A stretch of DNA of 64,000 bases from Cordia subcordata (lineage: Eukaryota; Streptophyta; Magnoliopsida; Boraginales; Cordiaceae). The translations under genes were made by a program, and so were the position numbers. Shown piece by piece: positions 23,001 to 34,975 of this stretch. The notes below the pieces were generated by a model that worked only from the letters and a program-made list of their open reading frames with translations, searched no databases and was not told where the DNA came from. The stretch is from the NCBI GenBank assembly GCA_028554755.1, contig JAPTOF010000006.1:14197001-14261000 (forward strand), in the 5' to 3' direction. Positions within the stretch are counted from its first letter, which is position 1. The number at the start of each line of letters is the position of its first letter.

Positions 23001-23990
23001 GTGCTACCTGTCAAAGAACTGGTAGTTTAGGGCATAGGGATCAAATGCCTTTGAATTCTATCCTTGTGTGTGAAATCTTTGATATGTGAGGATTGGATTT
23101 CATGGATCGTTTTCTTCGTCCTTTGGGTATACGTATATCATTCTTGCGGTTCATTATGTGTCTAAAAGGATAGAGGCCAAACCTATATGTACTATTGATG
23201 CTAAAGTAGTTGTAAATTTTGTGAAGTCTTGTATTTTCAATAGGTATGGAGTCCCATGCACCATAATCAGTGATAGAGGGACACACTTCTATAATAAAGT
23301 CCTTGGAGCACTCTTGAAGAAATATGGTGTGACACATAGGACTTCCACGGCTTCTCATCCATAGATGAATGGACAAACCGAAGTGTTTAAATGAGAAATA
23401 AAATCAATCCTCAAAAAGACAGTAAATCTAAATAGGAAGGATTAAAGTTTGCGGCTAGACGATGCTCTTTAGGCCTGCAGAACGACTTACAAAGCACTGA
23501 TAGGCATGTCGCTGTGTCGATTGGTGTTTGGAAAGCCCTGCCACCTTCCAGTGGAATTTGAGCACAAGGCGTTTTGGGCGATCAAACAATGTAACATGGA
23601 ATTGGAAAAGGCTAGAGAACAACAGAAATTGCAAATTCAAGAGCTGGAGGAAATTCGGAACAATACATATGAGAGCCCAAGGATTTACAAGGAAAAGACA
23701 AAAGCTTATCATGATTAGCAAATATCAAGAAAGCAATTTTTCGTGGGACAAAAAGTGTTACTTTACCAATCTTGCCTTAAACCGTTTCTAGGTAAGCTTC
23801 GTTCTCGTTGGATAGGTCCTTTCATTGTCACTAAAGTTTTTGTACATGGTGCAATGGAAATCCAGAGTTAGGAGGCAAATAAGGTGTTAAAAGTGAATGG
23901 ACATCATTTGAAGCCTTTCTATAATGAATTTCATGTGCAAACAGTTGAAGAATTAATGTTAGATGCACCTCCAGAATACGAGTAAACGTT
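20100..23990 (+). pseudogene. Athila-type pol remnant: protease, RT, RNase H, integrase
   Basis: The protease shows CDLGVSINVMP, a variant of the D-S/T-G core, with LLGRSFI at its end (20330-20620). RT parts run from about 21000 to 22000 (YCLDGYSGFHQI, LCNTPATFQRCM, and VFMDDFTVYG with its Asp-Asp pair). RNase H is around 22250-22520. The integrase zinc region (CHTYAYNGHFGP to CKRCATCQRTG) is near 22880-23030, and the core includes ISDRGTHF. There are many lesions, for example TAG at 22050, 22335, 22392, 22482 and 23362, and a frame change near 23088. A 70-bp direct repeat at about 21515-21650 (GATCAAATGCTTGAAAGATT twice) disrupts RT. Confidence 0.88.
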
Positions 23991-24527
23991 CCGGAATGTC
24001 GAGCCAATGACGTTAAACAAAGGCGTTGGTAGGAGGCAACCCACAAAGTTAGCAACTTTATTTGGTGTTTGTCTAAGTAATTTTTTATTACTTTTAAATT
24101 TTTGCAAATTTTTATCATTGTTTTTCAATTTTTAGACATTTTTCTAATAGTTTCTGTGTTTTTGTTTTTATTTTTCTGTTCATCTTCTCCATTGGAAGCC
24201 CTAATTATTGACTAATGGTATTACTTGAACTTCTCCATTGGAAGCCCTAATTATTGACTAATGGTATTACTTGAAGGTCTAGGTTGTTGCAGGTACATGG
24301 ACAAAAAACAGTCCACTAGTGAATCGCCCCGCCGTTGAAGCCAACACATTGCATCGCGTGTGCAACCCCTTTAGCCAATCACGTGCGCACTTTTTGGGGC
24401 AGAAATCCACCTAATCCTATAGAACTATTCTGGACACACCATCCTATGATTCCACACCATCAGCTGCTTCACCAGCATCCTTGACGAACAACGGTGATAC
24501 GGGTACAGCAACGACGTAGGAACAAGC

Positions 24528-25556
24528 CATGCCAACACCACTTGTTGCACTACCACTCCCATCTTCGAGCCACCAATTCCGAATTACAGCTGGTCGGGTT
24601 TCGCAAGGAATGGACACATCTTTTTCGCATACCACCGCACTATTCATAAACCCCGAACATCGCGTCAGGTATGCCAAAATGCTTTCTCAAGATTTATATG
24701 CTTGTAAGGCTATGGATTTTGTTACACTGAGAATGCTTGGTTTAGAATCTGAGATTTTAGCATTCCTTGATAATGTTGGGTTGTGAAATTATGCATCTAT
24801 CCATGAGGTTGCTTATTTTGAACTTATCCGTGAATTCTATGCCCCCTTGAAGTTTGACACTTCGGACACTATGAATGTTAACACTTCAAATCGTGTTTAT
24901 TTTTAATTAATGAGTAATGATTTTTCTCTGTCTGTGACTAAATTTAACCTCATGCTAGAATTCATAAATGGGAGATTTTCTGCTACAGAGGACTATTTGA
25001 ATAGTTACTGTACTTTCCCCCTTGATTTTGATGCTGCACTTGCCTATAAGGAATGGGCACCAAGAGATCCCCTTCCCTATAAAGCCAGTACCACATGTAA
25101 TCAATTTCTTGGATATCTTGCACTACTCTACATCCATCGTTTTTTAGCATATTCTTTTTTAGGAAGAGCCAACAATGCTATAGTTTTGACAAAAATGGAG
25201 CTATTTTTCCTTTGGTGCATGGTTCATAAGAAGAGGGTTAACTTTGGTTATTGGCTTCTCTAGCATTTGCATACTATTCTTCACACTAGTAGGAGGCCAT
25301 TAATTTTGGGGTCCTTTATTACTCATGTAGCAAATATGCATACTCGCTTTAGGTCACGCTTCACTGCCCTCACTAAGCCATTTAACATTGGATACCTCGA
25401 TTTACCATGTCTGCAAGCCATGAATCTCATCTGAAAGGACGGAGATAGGTTTATTTTCATCATGCAAGGAGCTCACCATGCTGTTGAACCTACGGGGGAC
25501 GCCTACGACCCCTCGACTTCTCACTTGCAGGCCCGTCCACTTCCATATCCCAAGTA
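24528..25556 (+). pseudogene. Athila env-like ORF (ATHILA ORF-1 type) remnant
   Basis: Reading from about 24528, the protein includes FINPEHRVRYAKMLSQDLYA, the REFYAPLKFD-type segment, YCTFPLDFDAALAYKEWAP and CNQFLGYLALLYIHRFLAYS. These are in the style of the plant ATHILA ORF-1 (env-like) family. In-frame stops occur at 24784, 24904, 25259 and 25432. The last is TGA where the left copy in this window has CGA. The final residues and stop match those at 15367. This family has no proven envelope function. Confidence 0.7.
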
Positions 25557-27553
25557 GCATAAGAAGCTCAGCTCGCTCGCATTGAAGCATCCTTTGCTGA
25601 TCAATCAACTAGGCTGGCCAAATTGCAAGAATTCATCTACGCATGGGCATACCATTTAGGGTACCATGGTCCCAATTCAAATGCTTGACGACCACACCTA
25701 CCCCCTCACTTGTGTTTCAAGCAAGCCCTCACACTTATCCTTTTTCTTTTTCTCATTTTTCTTTTTGTTCTTATTTCTTCTGTTCTTGCTTTCTTTTATT
25801 TCCACATTGAAGACAATGTCTATGCTAAGTGTGGGGGAGGATTTTGAGTCTTTTTATGCTTAGAGGAGTCTTTAATGTGATGAATTGAGTTTGACTTGTG
25901 TTATATAATTCTCATTAAAAAAAATAAAAAATAAAAAAGGAATTTTTAGGTTAAGTGTTTGTTTTTAAATTTCCTTAGTTTCATTTTTAAGTCAAGCTAG
26001 TATGAAGTCTTTTTGTAGTCTTTTTGTCAAAACATTTTTCTTCTTACTCATCTTTCTTCTTGGTAAACTTGGCATTTCTCATGGAAAGAGTCTAATCCCC
26101 GTTCTCAAGAATCTAGTTTTGGTTATAAGGGTAAATGAGTACATGTAGTGAATCCATCCCTGTTGTTTTTGTCCTTCAATAGTTACTTGAACACACCGTG
26201 TTTGAACCTTGCTTAATCTTAATGTGAGCTTAAAAACGTGCATGTGCTTAAATTGGAAGGTAATGCTTAGTTTGAGTTTGATGGGTACTTGCCTTGAATT
26301 ATTTTTTTGGTGAAAATGTGAAACAGTGCGTGCCTAGGAAAGTTATGTTGAGGTTGAAGTCACTTATGCAAAAGTGTTAAAAGCTAAAGTGTGAAAAAAA
26401 GGGCACATGAATGAATGAAATCAAAGTAAATACGCACCTTCTTACTCCGTTGGTCTCCAAAAGAAAAGAAAAAATATGGAGGACCATGAGTAGAGCTAAA
26501 AGCCACCTGGAATTGTGACCAATTGAGTAACTGGGGGCATTCATCACAAATATTTGTCATCGTGTAAAAAGGTTGAATAACATTCTAGGCAATTCATGAA
26601 AATTGACAAAATGGAAAAAAATTGGGCAGTGGAAGTGATTCGGCCTACTGGCAGCTGAGCCTAAGCACAAATTTGTTTTCTTTGAGGAAATATTACACAT
26701 CAAGGCAGTGCTTCGATCTCTCTTCTTTGTATTAACATACTTATACTTGGCTTAAAACTCTTGTGTGTGCTCTAAATGATGCGAGGTTCATCTACATTGT
26801 GCTTGAGTGCTAGCGAGATGACATGTACACGTGGTGGTTCTTGTTTTGACTTGCTAAAAAACTGGCTTACCCTTATCTTCCCTTTCGAGTTTCTTTGAGT
26901 TGTGGTGGAGGGATTTTTGAAGGTTTGGTGCCTCTGTTCACTTTGTGAAATGGTTGCGCTACTTTGAAACTTCGTGGAAAACTCTGATGGAAAAAAAAAA
27001 TTTATGGCCATAGTTTTGCTGAAAAGTTTTTGAAAGTCTTTGGTTAAGTCAAGTATTATTGTTTGTAAAAAAGTGCTGCAAAAGTTTGAAAAGCTAATGC
27101 ATTCTTTTGACTTAAGATTAAAACGTTGCAAGTTGGTTGATAGTAGAAGAAAATTTGGTTTATCAGTTTGAAAAGAACTATTAACTTGCTTGTTTTTGCA
27201 AATGCTTGAATTGGGTAAGGTTTTGTACATTATGTTGAGAGGTTGAGTTTGAATGATTATGTTCCTATGTTGAATGGTGATATGATAAAATGTAGAATGC
27301 TGGAATTGTTGGATGAGTTGTGAAGTTAAAGTCTTGATGACATATGTCTTGAATGTAATCTGTACTTTGGATTCTTTAAAGCAAGCTATGTTCAAGAAAG
27401 TATAGAAATTTTGATTACATGACTTGCATTATGTTTGTTTGTAGAACTTGAGATCTCTACAAAACTACAGTCTTGGTCAGCCTTGCATGTAAAGTCCCTG
27501 TTCTTAATTATTTTCATGCTGGAGGGCAAGCATGGTTCAAGTGTGGGAAAATT
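25557..27553 (+). other. Non-coding 3' region of the Athila element with polypurine tract
   Basis: There is no conserved coding region. This is the long 3' untranslated part that Athila elements carry, and it matches 15370-17400. It ends in AAGTGTGGGAAAATT directly before the right LTR. A minus-strand frame at 27395-26772 is open by chance and has no recognisable feature. Confidence 0.75.
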
Positions 27554-28607
27554 TGATAAGTTCTAAATAAGTGTTTAATTTTTAGATTAGATACACTTGA
27601 TTTTGGAATAGAATGCTCCTTAATCGATGTTTTTAATGTAATTTTGCATGATTGTGCTTAGGAAAAGGATTAATCAAGCAGACAATTCATAGGTCATTCT
27701 TCATCTTTTAGGTGCCATTTATGGACATGAAGTTCTAATTTTCTTTTCTAGCCAAGGATTAATCAAGATTTCGGTTCTTCAATTCCATGAGATCTAATTG
27801 TTTTATTCCTTTTATGCTATTTTGATATTTGCATATTTACTGTTTCAATAATTAATATTATTATGCGATTATTTAGTTTTGTGCGCAATTATTTAATTGC
27901 ATGACAAAAGATAGCCAATTAGATTAATTTAATTAATTAAGAATAGTGGTAACCAGGTTTCCTGTGTAATTACGCAATCTAAATGAACAATTATTGCGAC
28001 AGTGTTGACTTTTAGAATTAAGTTTTTCTAGATTTTCATTGTTGCCATTAGATAGATTTCATGGGCATCTCCGAGGGTTAGAATGTCTAATAGGTAAGGC
28101 AATAGCGGGAAAAATCATAGGGGAATTGAACCGTTATCAACACTATTAGAAAAGATGAGGTTGTTAGACCGAGCCAATAACCATTACTGATTTGTGAAAA
28201 TAATTGGAAGTATTTTAGCATCTAGGATCGGATTTGTTAATCGAAATTTCGATTATACCTTAGGCTAGATTTAATTCTCATTGATTTCTTGTTTTTACAG
28301 TTTTACGTAAGCTTAGGATTGCGTGCTTTAATCGTTTTTATTTTTATTTACGTTTTTTTTTTAATTTTTGCCTATCTGCGCCTCCACACTCAGCGGACCA
28401 ATATGCTAGACAATTTTTTTTATTTTACTTTTTTTGCATTAAAACCCTTTTCTTTAATTGTAACTTATTTGATTAATTTACTTGGTATAATTATCATAAT
28501 ATAATCTCCAAATTCCCGTGGATTCGACCCTTTTTTTGCCGCATACTCTATTTAAATTCGTAAGGTAAGAATTGATATTTTATTTTTAGTGATTTTGATG
28601 TCCATTA
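27554..28607 (+). repeat. Right (3') LTR of the Athila compound
   Basis: The LTR begins TGATAAGTTC and ends TCCATTA (the usual CA end is mutated to TA). It is followed by the target duplication CTACC. It aligns with 17401-18448. Confidence 0.9.
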
Positions 28608-28713
28608 CTACCCCTCCCCGAATCCTTCTACCTTAGGTGATTGGCATACTTTCCTTTCAAGTAACATTGAAGGCGTCGCGCTAGAGCTAAGGTTTACCCC
28701 CATGCATTGCTAG

Positions 28714-29700
28714 CTATTTGGCCTGTTTGTTATGGTCTTATCTGAAATCTGATAAGCATCTTATCTGATAAGTGTCTGATAAGAAATAAGTGTCTGATGT
28801 AAAAAGATTATTTGGTCTAGAGTCTTATTAGAATAATCTGAAATGCTAAAATAAGATGAATTGACCAAAATGTCCTGAAATGTTTAATAATAGAATTGAT
28901 TGGTGAATAACTATTATAAATTTACTCTGCAATTGCTAAAATAATCTTCGAATTTCTTGTTCAATTCTTCTGTGCTCATCGACTCCATTTCTTTTAATTC
29001 TTTTTCTTCTTCTTGTTCAGCTACTTCTTCTTCTTCTTCTCCTCCTCCTCCTCCTTTGCAGCTGTCTTCATCAGCAACAAGTGCATTCTCGTAATTTTCA
29101 TGGTTTTCCTCATCATTATCTTCAATAATGCAGAGGTCGTTATCATCAAGGTCTTTTTCAACCTCGTAATCATCTCCCAAAATATAGGTAGCAATATGTT
29201 CTTCCTTGGAGACTTCATCATCATTTTCTGATGCCTCAAGCTTAATTCCTACTTGCTCTTCCTTCAAGACTTCTTCGTCTACTTCTCATTCTTTTGTGGT
29301 CTCGCCGTGGTCCTCTTCTTCTTCTTCTTCCGTGGTCTCTTCTTCTTCTTCTTCTTCTTCTTCTCGATTGTGTATTTAATAGGGTTAGGGATTTGCCCCT
29401 CTCTCTCTCTCGGTGCTTCAAAAAACAGAAAAAGCAAAGGAAGGGGCAATCATGGCATTAAGCAAAACATACGAGGGTAATAACGGAAAGAAAAGTTTCA
29501 TTAACAATTTGAAAAACGCCAGCCGTGTCCCAATAAGTCATAAGACATCAACAGGTTGCTTAAATTTTTACATGTTAAATAAGCCATTTTAAAATAAGCA
29601 CCATATTATAAGTACAAAATAAGTATACTTTTTTGAATAAGATGAAAAATAAAATAAGTTACTTATTATAAGCTGTAAACAAACACAACAATTATCACTT
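28714..29700. mobile_element. Candidate small TIR element carrying an acidic gene fragment
   Basis: The left edge (TGTTTGTTATGGTCTTAT) and the complement of the right edge (TGTTTGTTTACAGCTTAT) agree at most positions. Both are followed by CTGATAAG/AATAAGT-rich DNA, which is common in hAT-like miniature elements. No clear target duplication could be found, so the borders are approximate. Confidence 0.35.
28914..29282 (-). pseudogene. Acidic ORF fragment, DUF4408-like C terminus
   Basis: The minus-strand frame is open for about 120 codons but has no ATG at its start: a TGA lies just upstream and the first Leu codon is TTG. It is rich in Asp and Glu, has a Gly run and a long Glu run, and ends STEELNKKFEDYFSNCRVNL. 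The motif STEELNKKFEDY is like the end of plant DUF4408-type proteins (SxEELNRRxExFI). It is probably a gene fragment carried by a repeat. Much of the rest is low complexity, so the family link is weak. Confidence 0.35.
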
Positions 29701-30546
29701 AAGTCTTATCTTAATAGGGTACAACCCTATTTTCCCAATACAATAAGTCACCCTACTCCATATGCTTCGCGTAGCGGAGCGTGTAGGGCAGCAGAAACAT
29801 GTCTAAGTTTTTGCAGCATATTGATTCAAGACACGCATCGCATTTTGTTAGCTAATGTCATCCTTCATGCCATAAACACATGTCATGATTACTTATACCA
29901 ACTCAGCGCAGCTGCCTATTTTCAAAATTTTCCATTTCCTAAGCGAAGGCAGTAGTTTAGATCTAACATTTTCTTTTTCTTTTTATTTATTTATTTATTA
30001 TTTTTTAATTATCAATTTAAATGTCTTAAGCAGCTGAGGTCACGGTTGTCAATCAAATCAAACCTTGTTGGTAATTAAAATGAACATAATTACAGATACC
30101 AAACCCCAAAAACTTAATTTCAAAATTATTAAATATAATTAACCAAAAAAGTTTTGGCAAAAAAAAAAAAAAGAAAGAAAAAAATTAACAGGAAAAGGAG
30201 CAAAGAGCTGTACGGCAGCGATCTTGGAAGACAATGGCAAAAGAGAAATGCCATTTGCATAAAAAGTTAAAATAAGCAATTTGAATGAAAGAGTCAAGAA
30301 AGAAGTGGCTCAAAAGTCAAAATACACGGCTCTTATCTTCTTAGACTTTAAGCCTTAACGTAATGATTTTCTGGCTATCATGACAAAGTGGATCTCAATT
30401 CTCAAATTCCAACTTTATTTCTTGTAGCAAGGAATTTAATTTAAACTCTACGCTTTTCTGTTTTCTGGATACCGACATTCTTCATCATCACAGATTTTTG
30501 CTGCTCAAGTTGTCTTACAGATTATCATTTTATAAACACTTTAGTA

Positions 30547-33500
30547 GTGCTCACAAATCTATTGCTGCTGTCTGTATCATGGAAATCGAATTCCATTCTC
30601 CTTTGTTTCCTCTTGTACATGTCTGTATTTTCCAGTAAATCCTGCAAAGCGGTTGCATCTTCGACCGGTAACGAAACCGATAGACTAGCATTACATGCCG
30701 TCAGAGAAAGGATAACTGAAGATCCGCTCAACAGCATGAGTTTATGGAATGATTCCGTCCATTTTTGTTACTGGGGAGGCGTTTTATGCAGTAAGCGGCA
30801 TCCGGAAAGAGTTACCTTCTTGAATTTGGGAAGCAAGAGGTTGGCAGGTAGCATTCCACCCCACGTTGGAAATCTAAGCTTTCTGAGGGTGATCAATCTG
30901 ACAGAAAACTATTTCCAGGGTGAAGTTCCCCAGGAAATCGGACGCTTATTCCGACTTAAATATCTCTTTCTTGGCATCAACGCTTTTCAAGGAAGAATTC
31001 CAAGTAGTCTATCCAATTGCTCGAATTTGAAAGTCATTAAATTGAGCTACAACAGACTTGTTGGTGAGATACCATTTGAACTCAGCTACCTCGTAAGAAA
31101 GGACCTCCGCAGATTTCATTTGTCTACAAACAATCTGACGGGAAGCATTCCAATCTGGCTAGGGAATGCTACCTCCCTTATTTATTTGAACTTGGCAAAA
31201 AATAATTTTCAGGGAGGCATCCCGGTTGAGTTAGGCAGACTCTCGACACTGGAGAATCTAGCAATATTTTTCAACAACATATCGGGCATAGTTCCTCCCC
31301 CGATCTACAACCTTTCTTCACTCCAATATCTTGATATTGCGGATAACCATCTCCATGGAAGAATCCCACCAGATATCGGGTCCAGTCTTTCTAATCTATT
31401 GGGGTTGTACGTGGGCAGAAATGATTTCGGTGGATTACTTCCAATTTCATTGTCCAACGCTTCCGGACTCGTAGACGTGGACTTTTCAGTTGCCAACTTC
31501 ATAGGTACGGCGCCCCCGAACCTTGGAAATTTGAAAGATCTAACGAGGTTGTCACTTGCAATGAACTACTTGGAAAATGGTGTCGGAGAAGAATTCAATT
31601 TCTTAACATCTCTTACTAATTGCAGCAAACTCCAAGGCTTGGATATAGGGTATAACAAGTTCAAAGGAGAGCTGCCTAGTTCAATTTCCAATTTTTCAAA
31701 TGCACTTGTGGATCTATCTGTAGCTTCTAACCAGATATCTGGAACCATTCCAGAAGGGATCGAGGCCCTTGTCGGTCTAGAACATTTGTCGATTTACAAA
31801 AACATGATCACAGGAAAACTTCCTCCGGGGATTGGAAAACTTACAGTATTGAAGCTTGTTCTCTTTTATGATAATAGAATTTCAGGAGTCATTCCATCCT
31901 CCATCGGGAATATCACACGGCTGCTTGGGCTCGAGTTACAAAGAAATGATCTTGAAGGCAACATTCCTCCTAGTTTAGAAAATTGTCAACAAATAGAGCA
32001 CATTTGGCTCTCCGGAAATAAACTTACTGGTGCCATACCAAAGGTAATTCTGAGTCATACTTCAGTTGTGCATTCTTTCGACTTATCTCAGAATTTTCTG
32101 ATAGGAGTGCTACCTCCTGAAGTCGGTAACATGACCAACCTCGTAGAATTGGGCATTTCTGGAAACAGGTTGTCAGGAGAAATTCCTGGTTCAATTGGTA
32201 ATTGTGAAATGTTGGAGCAACTTCTTTTGGATGATAACTCATTTGAAGGAAGCATTCCTCCAACTTTCAGCAACCTAAAAAGCCTTAATTCCCTTGACCT
32301 ATCAAAAAGTAATTTATCAGGGCAGATCCCATCATATCTACAGAACTTTACTCTTCTCAGATATTTGAATTTATCTTACAGCAATTTTGAAGGACAGGTG
32401 CCAAAAGAAGGGATCTTCAGAAATCAAAGTGCATTTTCTGTTGTTGGAAATGGAAAACTCTGTGGGGGATTTCAGAGTTTGGGACTTCCAACATGTCAAA
32501 TTGATGTGCCGAAGAGAAAAGGAGCTCGTCTGGTTCTTAAAATTGCTATCCCCTTAACTGTTTCATGTTCAATTTTGGCAGCAGGTCTTTACCTTGCATT
32601 AATGAAGAGGAAAGAAACAAGGGCTAAATTTTCTTCCAGAGACTTGCTTGACGAACATTTTCCAAAGGTTTCTTATGCTGAACTTTCTCAAGCAACAAAT
32701 CGGTTTTCATCTTCCAACTTGATTGGTCGAGGTGGTCATGGTTCCGTATATAGAGGAAGACTCGGTGATGGTGGAATTACTGTGGCGGTGAAAGTGCTCA
32801 ATCTCACGCAGAAAGGAGCTGCCAGGAGTTTCATGGCAGAATGCAACGCATTGAGAAACATTCGCCATCGAAATCTCCTAAAGAATATCACAGCTTGCTC
32901 AAGCATTGACTTCAAAGGAGATGACTTCAAGGCTTTGGTTTTTGAGTTTATGCCCAATGGAAGTCTAGAGGAGTGGTTGCACCGTGATGGAAACTCACAA
33001 CTCAGTAGTGAGAATTTGAATCTTACTCAAAGATTAAGTATAGCAACTGACATAGCTTGTGCGCTTGAGTATCTTCATAATCACTGTGAAATCCCAATTG
33101 TTCATGGTGATCTAAAGCCAAGTAATATTCTGCTTGATCAAGAAATGACTGCACATGTGGGAGATTTCGGGTTAGCAAGAGTTCTATTTGATTACCCAAA
33201 TGAGAGCACTTCTCAAACTTCAATGAACTTGCGGTCTTAAAGGGACAGTTGGTTATGTGGCTCCAGGTATCCAAACATCTATCTCTCATTACTTAACTCG
33301 AATATTACTCTTTGTTCTATTCTTAACCTAAGATTTATTTATTTTAAGCGTTCCTTGAAATGATGATTTGATATTCAAAACAGTCCAAATAAGGACTCCT
33401 TATGTGTTGAAATTTATTTTTAGAGTTTATTAGCCCGACAATCGCCCACCTGTCCACTTTTAATAAGTTTGCCACTTACCTTTATAAGTAACACCTTTTA

Positions 33501-34452
33501 ATTATTTATATTCCTATTTTTTGCCACCTTTATTCCTCCCGTCCATATATGTTAGAAATTGTAACTGGCTCGTTATTAAAGGAGAGTCCCACCACCAATC
33601 TTTCAAACTTGCTCAAGATAGAGACTTAGGATAGTTTCTTACCTATATTTCTTGTATTTAATATTTTGAATGTATATCATATCTTACACTTGTGTATATA
33701 TAAACGTGACCTATCACTACAGCAATGAGCATCATCAAAGTTTTGTTCTCTGGTACACATTCTCTACACTCGCGACTGGGCATTTTCGATTGAAATTGGA
33801 CGAACACAGAATATTTTACTCCAAAATTTCTGACCAATGCTAATGGGAGAACTAATAACGGCAGAAAATAAAAGCATAAAGGATTAAAAGGTATTACTTA
33901 AAAAAAAAAAATAAAGGATTGGCTTTTCAAAAGCAAAAATAGACCCTTTAATTTAGTTATTGTAGTTTACATGATTTATAACTTGCTTGTGTAGAATATG
34001 GTATGGGCGGGATGCTATCCTTACAGGGAGATATATACAGTTTTGGAATTATGTTTTTGGAGATGTTTACAGGTAAGAGACCAACAGATGATATATTTAA
34101 AAATGACGTGAACCTTCATCAACAAGTTAAAATGGAGTTACCAGAGCATGTGACAGATATTGTTGAACCTTCAATACTATTAAATTATCAAGTAGATGGC
34201 AACAATTCAAACAACACTGAAACAAATGCCGAAGAAATCCTGAAAACTCTAGAGTGTGTGGTTGCAACATTGAGAATTGCAGTATATTGTTCAATGGAAT
34301 CACCAGGAGAGAGGATAAGCATAAAAGATATTGTTGTAGAGATGAGTAAAATTAAAGACAAATACACGGCTATCAGGAATCACAATGGAGGTAACAATTT
34401 TCAACTTGTTTTCTCCTCCATAATTTTCGAAAAGGGTGAACAACTCCTATAA
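30547..34452 (+). pseudogene. LRR receptor-like kinase, class XII (EFR/Xa21 type), probable pseudogene
   Basis: Two exons, 30547-33266 and 33995-34452, are joined over a GT-AG intron of 728 bases at the position usual for this class (inside the GYVAPEYG motif). Exon 1 gives a hydrophobic leader, an LRR N-cap with Cys pair (FCYWGGVLC), about 20 LRRs of 24 residues, a membrane helix (about residues 660-680) and a kinase with AVKVL Lys, HGD loop (non-RD) and DFG. Non-RD kinases of this class usually sense microbial patterns at the plasma membrane. Two faults are visible. The leader frame has no ATG (GTG at 30547; the next in-frame ATG, 30619, would lose the signal peptide). A one-base shift near 33235 gives a TAA at 33238-33240, although the proper continuation LKGTVGYVAP is present in the next frame. 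The receptor frame is otherwise intact, so decay is recent. Confidence 0.85.
33549..33782. mobile_element. Possible short solo LTR within the receptor kinase intron
   Basis: The stretch starts TGTTAGAAATTG and has a TATA-like run (TGTATATATAAAC at 33693) followed by an end rich in TCTC and ACA. It looks like a short Copia LTR. No target duplication was found, so this is tentative. The rest of the intron holds only A-rich DNA. Confidence 0.3.
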
Positions 34453-34819
34453 TTTCTTATTTTTCTTTCCCTTGACATTTAAATCCTTGATCTTTAAAAT
34501 TAAACCTAATAGTCCCTTACTTTTTTTTTTTGGTGATGCTGTTAATACTTTAGATAATTCATGGAAAGTTTTTTTTGTTTTTGACAAAAATGGCACGTAA
34601 AAAGCATATGGCTCTTAACTAGAGGATCAAAGGTGTCACAAATTTGGATGTGAACCAGAGGATCGACGGTGCCACAGAAATAAAAGATAACGTACTATTA
34701 AGTTAAATTTTAAATATCAAGGATCTAAATATCAAGAGAAAACCATATGTTCATTTATCCTTTTGAAAACGGTGAAGGTAAATGACGGTCTTTTTTTTTT
34801 ATGTTATTACATAGTAATC

Positions 34820-34975
34820 AAAGAATATTAGAATATATCAAAGACCAAGTGATCAAGTGGTATATCTCTCACTTTTAATGTAAGTAGATCTAAGGATCAA
34901 TTCCAGCTAGATACATGTTGTAATCAGCCTTTAGCCTCTTTTAAAGTGAAAAAAAAAAAAAGAATATTGGAATAT
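34820..34975 (+). mobile_element. tRNA-derived SINE with target duplication
   Basis: The body (34837-34958) contains an A-box-like GATCAAGTGGTA and a B-box-like GGATCAATTCC (8 of 11 with GGTTCGAATCC) at suitable spacing. It ends in a run of A. It is bounded by a 17-bp direct repeat, AAAGAATATTAGAATAT at 34820 and the same with one change at 34959. Such long duplications and a poly-A tail are typical of SINEs moved by LINE enzymes. Confidence 0.65.

Larger units (their letters stand above)
15016..28607 (+). mobile_element. Athila-type Gypsy compound with three LTRs and a shared target duplication
   Basis: The order is LTR stub (15016-15043), 3' internal tail (15044-17400), full LTR (17401-18448), full internal region with gag, pol and env-like ORFs (18449-27553), full LTR (27554-28607). 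CTACC flanks both outer ends (15011-15015 and 28608-28612). The lineage is given by the tRNA-Asp primer site, the gag style, the gag-pol-env order and an ATHILA ORF-1-like third ORF. A TSD around the whole compound means that it arose at one insertion site, by recombination between LTRs of related copies, with a later deletion that removed most of the first unit. All ORFs are decayed, so the copy is dead and clearly older than the element at 3706. Confidence 0.88.
28613..30546. other. Intergenic region left of the receptor kinase
   Basis: It contains a repeat-like unit (28714-29700) with an acidic ORF fragment (separate entry) and AT-rich DNA. No complete gene was seen. The part from 29770 to 30546 shows nothing beyond a poly-A stretch at 30162-30175. 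Confidence 0.5.

Noticed and set aside
26772..27395. 207-codon minus-strand frame
   Set aside because: It is antisense to the non-coding 3' tail of the Athila element and is not open in the duplicate copy at 15370-17400. No motif.
30525..30737. Minus-strand frame over the start of the receptor kinase
   Set aside because: Antisense shadow of the signal-like and cap region of the receptor gene.
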